This document shows, piece after piece, positions 60,027 to 64,000 of a stretch of DNA of 64,000 nucleotides. This DNA comes from Streptomyces sp. PKU-EA00015. GTDB taxonomy: Bacteria; Actinomycetota; Actinomycetes; Streptomycetales; Streptomycetaceae. A program made the translations under genes and the position numbers. Position 1 is the stretch's first letter, and every line of letters starts with the position of its first letter. The notes under the pieces are model-generated. The model searched no databases and was not told where the DNA came from. It saw only the letters and a program-made list of their open reading frames with translations. Location: the NCBI RefSeq assembly GCF_013387495.1, contig NZ_JABZEE010000035.1, positions 1 to 64,000 of the forward strand. The letters are read 5' to 3'.

Positions 60027-61721
60027 TCACGCCCGCAGGCGTGCCACCGCTTCCGCGACCGGGAGTTCCTCGCGCTCGCCCGTGCGGCGGTCCTTCAGTT
60101 CCACCACGCCCTCGCCGGCACGGCGGCCCGCCACGAGGATCTTCGGGACGCCGATCAGCTCCGCGTCCGTGAACTTCACGCCCGGCGACACGCCCGCCCG
60201 GTCGTCGACCAGCACGCGCAGGCCGGCATCGCCCAGCTGCTGCGCGACGTCCAGGGCCAGCTCCGTCTGCAGTGCCTTGCCGGCCGCGACGACGTGCACG
60301 TCGGCGGGCGCGATCTCGCGGGGCCAGCACAGGCCCTGCTCGTCGGCCGTCTGCTCGGCGAGGGCCGCCACCGCGCGCGAGACGCCGATGCCGTACGAGC
60401 CCATGGTCACGCGGACCGGCTTGCCGTTCTGGCCGAGCACGTCGAGCTGGAAGGCGTCGGCGTACTTGCGGCCCAGCTGGAAGATGTGACCGATCTCGAT
60501 CGCGCGGTCCAGCTTCAGGCCGGTGGAGCACTTCGGGCAGGGGTCGCCCTCCTCGACCACGACGACGTCCAGGTACTCGTCGACCTCGAAGTCACGGCCG
60601 GCGACGACGTTCTTCGCGTGGAAGCCGTGCTTGTTCGCCCCGGTGATCCAGGCGGTGCCGGGCGCGACGCGCGGGTCGGCGATGTAGCGGACCTTCTCCA
60701 GGCCCTGCGGGCCGACGTAGCCGCGGACCAGGTCCGGGCGGCCCACGAAGTCGTCGGCGGTGACCAGCTCGACGGTCGCGGGCGCCAGGTGGTCGCCGAG
60801 CTTGCCGAGGTCGACCTCGCGGTCGCCGGGGACGCCGACCGCGACGATCTCGCCGTCGACCTTGACGAGGAGGTTCTTGAGGGTGGCCGACGCCGGGACG
60901 CCCAGGTACTCGGCGAGGGTCTCGATCGTCGGGGTGTCGGGGGTGTCCAGCTCCTCGACCGGGCCGTGCTCCGAACCGTCGGCGGGCGCCGGCACGAAAG
61001 TGACCGCCTCGGTGTTGGCGGCGTAGTCGCAGGACGGGCAGTAGACGAAGGTGTCCTCACCGGCCGCGGCGGGTGCGAGGAACTCCTCGGACGCCGAGCC
61101 GCCCATCGCTCCCGAGACCGCGGAGACGATCTTGTGCTGCAGGCCGAGCCGCTCGAAGATCTTCACGTACGCCTCGCGGTGCAGGGCGTAGGACTCGGCG
61201 AGGCCCTCGTCGGAGGTGTCGAAGGAGTACGAGTCCTTCATCAGGAACTCGCGGCCGCGCAGGATGCCGGAGCGGGGACGCGCCTCGTCGCGGTACTTCG
61301 TCTGGATCTGGTAGAGGATCACCGGCAGGTCCTTGTAGGACGTGCACTGGTCCTTGACCAGCTGGGTGAAGATCTCCTCGTGGGTGGGGCCGAGGAGGTA
61401 GTCGGCGCCCTTGCGGTCCTTGAGGCGGAACAGCTCGGCGCCGTACTCCTCCCAGCGGCCCGTCGCCTCGTACGGCTCCTTGGGCAGCACGGCCGGGAGC
61501 AGGACCTCCTGGGCGCCGATGGCGTCCATCTCCTCGCGCACGACGCGGGCGACGTTCTCCAGGACGCGCTTGCCGAGGGGCAGCCAGGACCAGATGCCCG
61601 CGGCGTTGCGGCGGACGTAACCGGCACGGACGAGGAGCTTGTGGCTGAGCGTCTCGGCGTCCGCCGGGTCGTCGCGCAGTGTCTTGACCATCAGACGGGA
61701 CATGCGCTGGACCTGGGCCAT
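60027..61721 (-). CDS. proS: Prolyl-tRNA synthetase (bacterial type, with editing domain)
   Basis: ProS charges tRNA-Pro. The 564-aa protein has class II motif 2 (YRDEARPRSGILRGREFLMKD) and motif 3 (MGSYGIGVSR), the bacterial YbaK-like editing insertion (about 225-385) and the anticodon-binding domain. A Cys-pair segment, PCPKCSTGLKL, is present. The ATG at 61719-61721 follows CAGGAG. The larger frame upstream overlaps the GNAT gene in another phase and is not used. Confidence 0.97.
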   Translation of the reverse strand: MAQVQRMSRLMVKTLRDDPADAETLSHKLLVRAGYVRRNAAGIWSWLPLGKRVLENVARVVREEMDAIGAQEVLLPAVLPKEPYEATGRWEEYGAELFRLKDRKGADYLLGPTHEEIFTQLVKDQCTSYKDLPVILYQIQTKYRDEARPRSGILRGREFLMKDSYSFDTSDEGLAESYALHREAYVKIFERLGLQHKIVSAVSGAMGGSASEEFLAPAAAGEDTFVYCPSCDYAANTEAVTFVPAPADGSEHGPVEELDTPDTPTIETLAEYLGVPASATLKNLLVKVDGEIVAVGVPGDREVDLGKLGDHLAPATVELVTADDFVGRPDLVRGYVGPQGLEKVRYIADPRVAPGTAWITGANKHGFHAKNVVAGRDFEVDEYLDVVVVEEGDPCPKCSTGLKLDRAIEIGHIFQLGRKYADAFQLDVLGQNGKPVRVTMGSYGIGVSRAVAALAEQTADEQGLCWPREIAPADVHVVAAGKALQTELALDVAQQLGDAGLRVLVDDRAGVSPGVKFTDAELIGVPKILVAGRRAGEGVVELKDRRTGEREELPVAEAVARLRA

Positions 61722-61786
61722 GGTGAACTCCTGCTCGGAACGTGTGGTGTGCAGGAGGTTAGCCGGGCGGCACCGGCAGGCGGAAA

Positions 61787-62335
61787 TCAGTTGCCGCGCA
61801 GCAGCGGCAGCGGGGCGCCCATCACCACGTACGGACTGGGCGCGCTCGGGAACAGGACGCGCTCGGCGAGGTCCCGGTAGCCGAGCCTGCGATAGAGGCG
61901 GCGGGCGGGGCTCTCGGTGTCGATGGCGGACAGGATGGAGCGCGGCTGGTCGGCTCCGTCCGTCAGGGTGGTGATCAGCGCGCGGCCGATCCCACGGGCC
62001 TGGAAGCCCGGGTGGACGTGCAGTTCGGTGATGACGAAGGCGTCGTCGAGCCAGTCCTCGCTGCCGTTGCGGCGCAGGTACGGCTCGACGACGGTGGACC
62101 ACCAGTGGCCGCGGTCGTTCGGCATGCCGTAGACGAAGCCGACGAGCCGGTCGTCCCCGGTGGTGGCGCCGAGGGCGCGCGCGCCCGGGCTGGTCAGGTG
62201 CCGCAGCACGATGTAGCGGCGGATGTCGATCTCTTCGTCGCTGAGCCCGAAGGCCAGTGCCTGGACGGCGAGTGCCTCGTCGACCCGTGCCGCCAGGTCG
62301 AGCGGGCCGATGACGACGCCGGGATCTGCTGCCAT
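61787..62335 (-). CDS. GNAT-family N-acetyltransferase
   Basis: A 182-aa protein with the GNAT core: beta strand VITELHVHPGFQARGIGRALI (acetyl-CoA loop GFQARGIG) and the C-terminal ESPARRLYRRLGYRD. The substrate is unknown. The ATG at 62333-62335 is used. It lies 65 nt upstream of proS on the same strand and 29 nt after the next GNAT gene, so the three may share a transcript. Confidence 0.85.
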   Translation of the reverse strand: MAADPGVVIGPLDLAARVDEALAVQALAFGLSDEEIDIRRYIVLRHLTSPGARALGATTGDDRLVGFVYGMPNDRGHWWSTVVEPYLRRNGSEDWLDDAFVITELHVHPGFQARGIGRALITTLTDGADQPRSILSAIDTESPARRLYRRLGYRDLAERVLFPSAPSPYVVMGAPLPLLRGN

Positions 62336-62364
62336 GGCCGCACCCTACTGGCCGCGCACGCCGT

Positions 62365-63210
62365 TCAGAACAGCACGCTCATGAAGGCGCCGACCTCGCG
62401 GAAGCCGACCCTGCGGTAGGCCGCCCGGGCGGCGGTGTTGTAGTCGTTGACGTACAGGCTCACGATCGGCGAGACATCCGCGAGGGCGTAGCGCAGGACG
62501 GCCGCCATGCCCGTCTCGGACAGTCCGCGGCCGCGGTACTCGGGCGCGACCCAGACGCCCTGGATCTGGCAGGCCTTGGCGGTCGCGGCGCCGATCTCGG
62601 CCTTGAAGACGACCTTGCCGTCCTCGATGCGCGCGAAAGCCCGTCCCGTGCCGACGAGTTCGGCGACGCGGGCCTGGTAGAGCAGGCCGCCGTCACCGGC
62701 GAGCGGGGAGACGCCGACCTCCTCGGTGAACATCGCCACGCACGCCGGCATGATCACGTCCATCTCGTCCTTGCGGATACGGCGGACGTACGGGTCGGGC
62801 TCGATGTCGTCGGGGATCGTCTCGGTGACCATCAGCGGCTGATGGGCGCGTACGTCCCTGGCGGGGCCCCAGCTCGGTTCGAGCAGGCGCCACAGCGCGG
62901 CGGTCGGTTCGGCGGGGCCCACGATGGACGAGCAGCGGCGTCCGGTCCTGCGGGCCCGGTCGGCGAAGGCGCGCACTGCTTCGGGCGTGGCGCAGACCGG
63001 GACGAGGTTGGCGCCGGAGTAGCACAGGGAGCGCAGCTGCCCGTCCGCGTACCAGCCCCACATCTCGCCGCCGAGGCGCCAGGGATCGAGACCGGCTACC
63101 TGGACCCGGGCAGTGACGAAAGCATTCGTCACGGGATCGCTCTCGAGGATGGCGAGCGCTGCGCCGAGTTCGCCGGGGTCGAGGACCCGGGTGGTGGTCT
63201 GCGTCAACAC
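62365..63210 (-). CDS. GNAT-family N-acetyltransferase with N-terminal DUF4081-type domain
   Basis: A 281-aa protein. The first half (LGGEMWGWYADGQLRSLCYSGANLVPV) matches the DUF4081-like domain often fused to acetyltransferases in actinobacteria. The second half is a GNAT domain with the acetyl-CoA loop VAPEYRGRGLSETG and YVNDYNTAARAAYRRVGF. The GTG at 63208-63210 is the start. It directly follows ispG on the same strand after a terminator. The substrate is unknown. Confidence 0.87.
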   Translation of the reverse strand: MLTQTTTRVLDPGELGAALAILESDPVTNAFVTARVQVAGLDPWRLGGEMWGWYADGQLRSLCYSGANLVPVCATPEAVRAFADRARRTGRRCSSIVGPAEPTAALWRLLEPSWGPARDVRAHQPLMVTETIPDDIEPDPYVRRIRKDEMDVIMPACVAMFTEEVGVSPLAGDGGLLYQARVAELVGTGRAFARIEDGKVVFKAEIGAATAKACQIQGVWVAPEYRGRGLSETGMAAVLRYALADVSPIVSLYVNDYNTAARAAYRRVGFREVGAFMSVLF

Positions 63211-63332
63211 AAGGGCCTCACCATGCGGTTTGCTGATCCTGGCACTGTACCTGCCGCTTCGGCGTCGTGTCCGGTTCGGGGAAACGGACCGGCCTGCGCG
63301 GGCGGGTTCCGGGGACGGGCCAGGACGGCGCG

Positions 63333-63363
63333 AGGCCCCGCGTCCCGGTAGGGGGCGGGGCCT
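63333..63363 (-). terminator. Terminator after ispG
   Basis: AGGCCCCGC (63333-63341) pairs with GCGGGGCCT (63355-63363) around a 13-nt loop, 17 nt past the ispG stop on the minus strand. Confidence 0.8.
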
Positions 63364-63380
63364 TCGGACGCGTGGACGCG

Positions 63381-64000
63381 TCAGCCGGCGACGGAGATCT
63401 GGGGCTCGCCGGAGGCGACGCCGTCCTTCTCCATCTGCTCGGCGATCTTCATCGCCTCGTCGATCAGCGTCTCGACGATCTTCGACTCGGGCACGGTCTT
63501 GATGACCTCGCCCTTGACGAAGATCTGGCCCTTGCCGTTGCCGGAGGCAACACCGAGGTCGGCCTCACGGGCCTCGCCGGGACCGTTCACCACGCAGCCC
63601 ATGACGGCGACGCGCAGGGGGACCTCCATGCCCTCGAGGCCCGCCGAGACCTCGTCCGCCAGCTTGTAGACGTCGACCTGGGCGCGGCCGCAGGACGGGC
63701 AGGAGACGATCTCCAGGCGGCGCTGGCGCAGGTTCAGCGACTCCAGGATCTGGATGCCGACCTTGACCTCCTCCGCCGGCGGGGCGGAGAGCGAGACGCG
63801 GATGGTGTCGCCGATGCCCTCCGACAGCAGCGCGCCGAACGCGACCGCGGACTTGATCGTGCCCTGGAAGGCGGGGCCGGCCTCGGTGACGCCGAGGTGC
63901 AGCGGGTAGTCGCACTGGGCGGCGAGCTGGCGGTAGGCGTTGACCATCACGACCGGGTCGTTGTGCTTGACCGAGATCTTGATGTCGCGGAAACCGTGCT
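63381..64000 (-). CDS. ispG: 4-hydroxy-3-methylbut-2-enyl diphosphate synthase (partial, 5' end outside window)
   Basis: IspG (GcpE) reduces MEcPP to HMBPP in the MEP isoprenoid pathway, using a [4Fe-4S] cluster. Only the C-terminal ~205 residues are in the window; the frame is open to the edge (HGFRDIKISVKHNDPVV). The cluster cysteines are visible in CPSCGR and in GCVVNGPGEA. The apparent ATG at 63950 is internal, not the start. Confidence 0.95.
   Translation of the reverse strand, partial: HGFRDIKISVKHNDPVVMVNAYRQLAAQCDYPLHLGVTEAGPAFQGTIKSAVAFGALLSEGIGDTIRVSLSAPPAEEVKVGIQILESLNLRQRRLEIVSCPSCGRAQVDVYKLADEVSAGLEGMEVPLRVAVMGCVVNGPGEAREADLGVASGNGKGQIFVKGEVIKTVPESKIVETLIDEAMKIAEQMEKDGVASGEPQISVAG

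Noticed and set aside
62842..63351. 169-codon plus-strand frame opposite the GNAT/DUF4081 gene
   Set aside because: It is antisense to a clear GNAT protein and lacks a start signal or domain.

Overview
The window is high-GC actinobacterial chromosome. The gene order dapA-thyX-dapB-(M16 peptidase)-pnp-rpsO and truB-rbfA-infB-ylxR-nusA-rimP-proS-ispG, frequent GTG and TTG starts, and the protein families present all point to a Streptomyces species. No tRNA, rRNA, insertion sequence or CRISPR array was seen.

Layout. (1) 1-10.5 kb, mostly on the minus strand: RNase J, lysine/DAP biosynthesis (dapA, dapB), flavin-dependent thymidylate synthase (thyX), an M16 zinc peptidase, PNPase (pnp) and ribosomal protein S15 (rpsO), with two small membrane-protein genes on the plus strand. 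(2) 10.7-39.7 kb: a complete type VII (ESX-like) secretion locus. It holds eccD, eccC, eccB, eccE, two mycosins, esxA and esxB, a PPE-like WXG protein, several helical proteins carrying WXG and/or YxxxD/E signals, a lipoprotein, an EspI-like MinD/ParA ATPase and a DUF397 protein. A block of three kinase-type genes sits inside it: one pseudokinase and two membrane Ser/Thr kinases with PQQ-type beta-propellers. (3) 39.9-45.8 kb: a five-gene peptide/nickel-type ABC transporter operon. (4) 46-57.5 kb: ribF, a large protein with a trypsin-like domain and an NTPase domain that both look degenerate, then truB, rbfA, DUF503, infB, ylxR, nusA and rimP. (5) 57.6-64 kb: a lipoprotein/ferritin-like pair, an aminoglycoside-phosphotransferase-like protein lacking its catalytic residues, an intergenic repeat array, proS, two GNAT acetyltransferases and the 3' end of ispG.

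How the genes work together. EccB/C/D/E form the export channel and motor. EsxA/EsxB are the canonical WXG100 substrates, the mycosins process or stabilise the machine, and EccC recognises substrates through YxxxD/E tails. The operon after eccC (membrane protein, YxxxD protein, a 758-aa WXG protein with a glycine-rich hydrophobic segment, lipoprotein) looks like a substrate/effector module. The pseudokinase and two PQQ kinases lie between that module and esxBA and may regulate secretion; this is inference from position only.

The observations most worth a second look are the kinase/pseudokinase block, the candidate effector module, a degenerate second copy of a gene tail at 36407-36466, two proteins that kept their fold but lost catalytic residues (46949-50344 and 58652-59521), and the repeat array at 59.65-59.99 kb.
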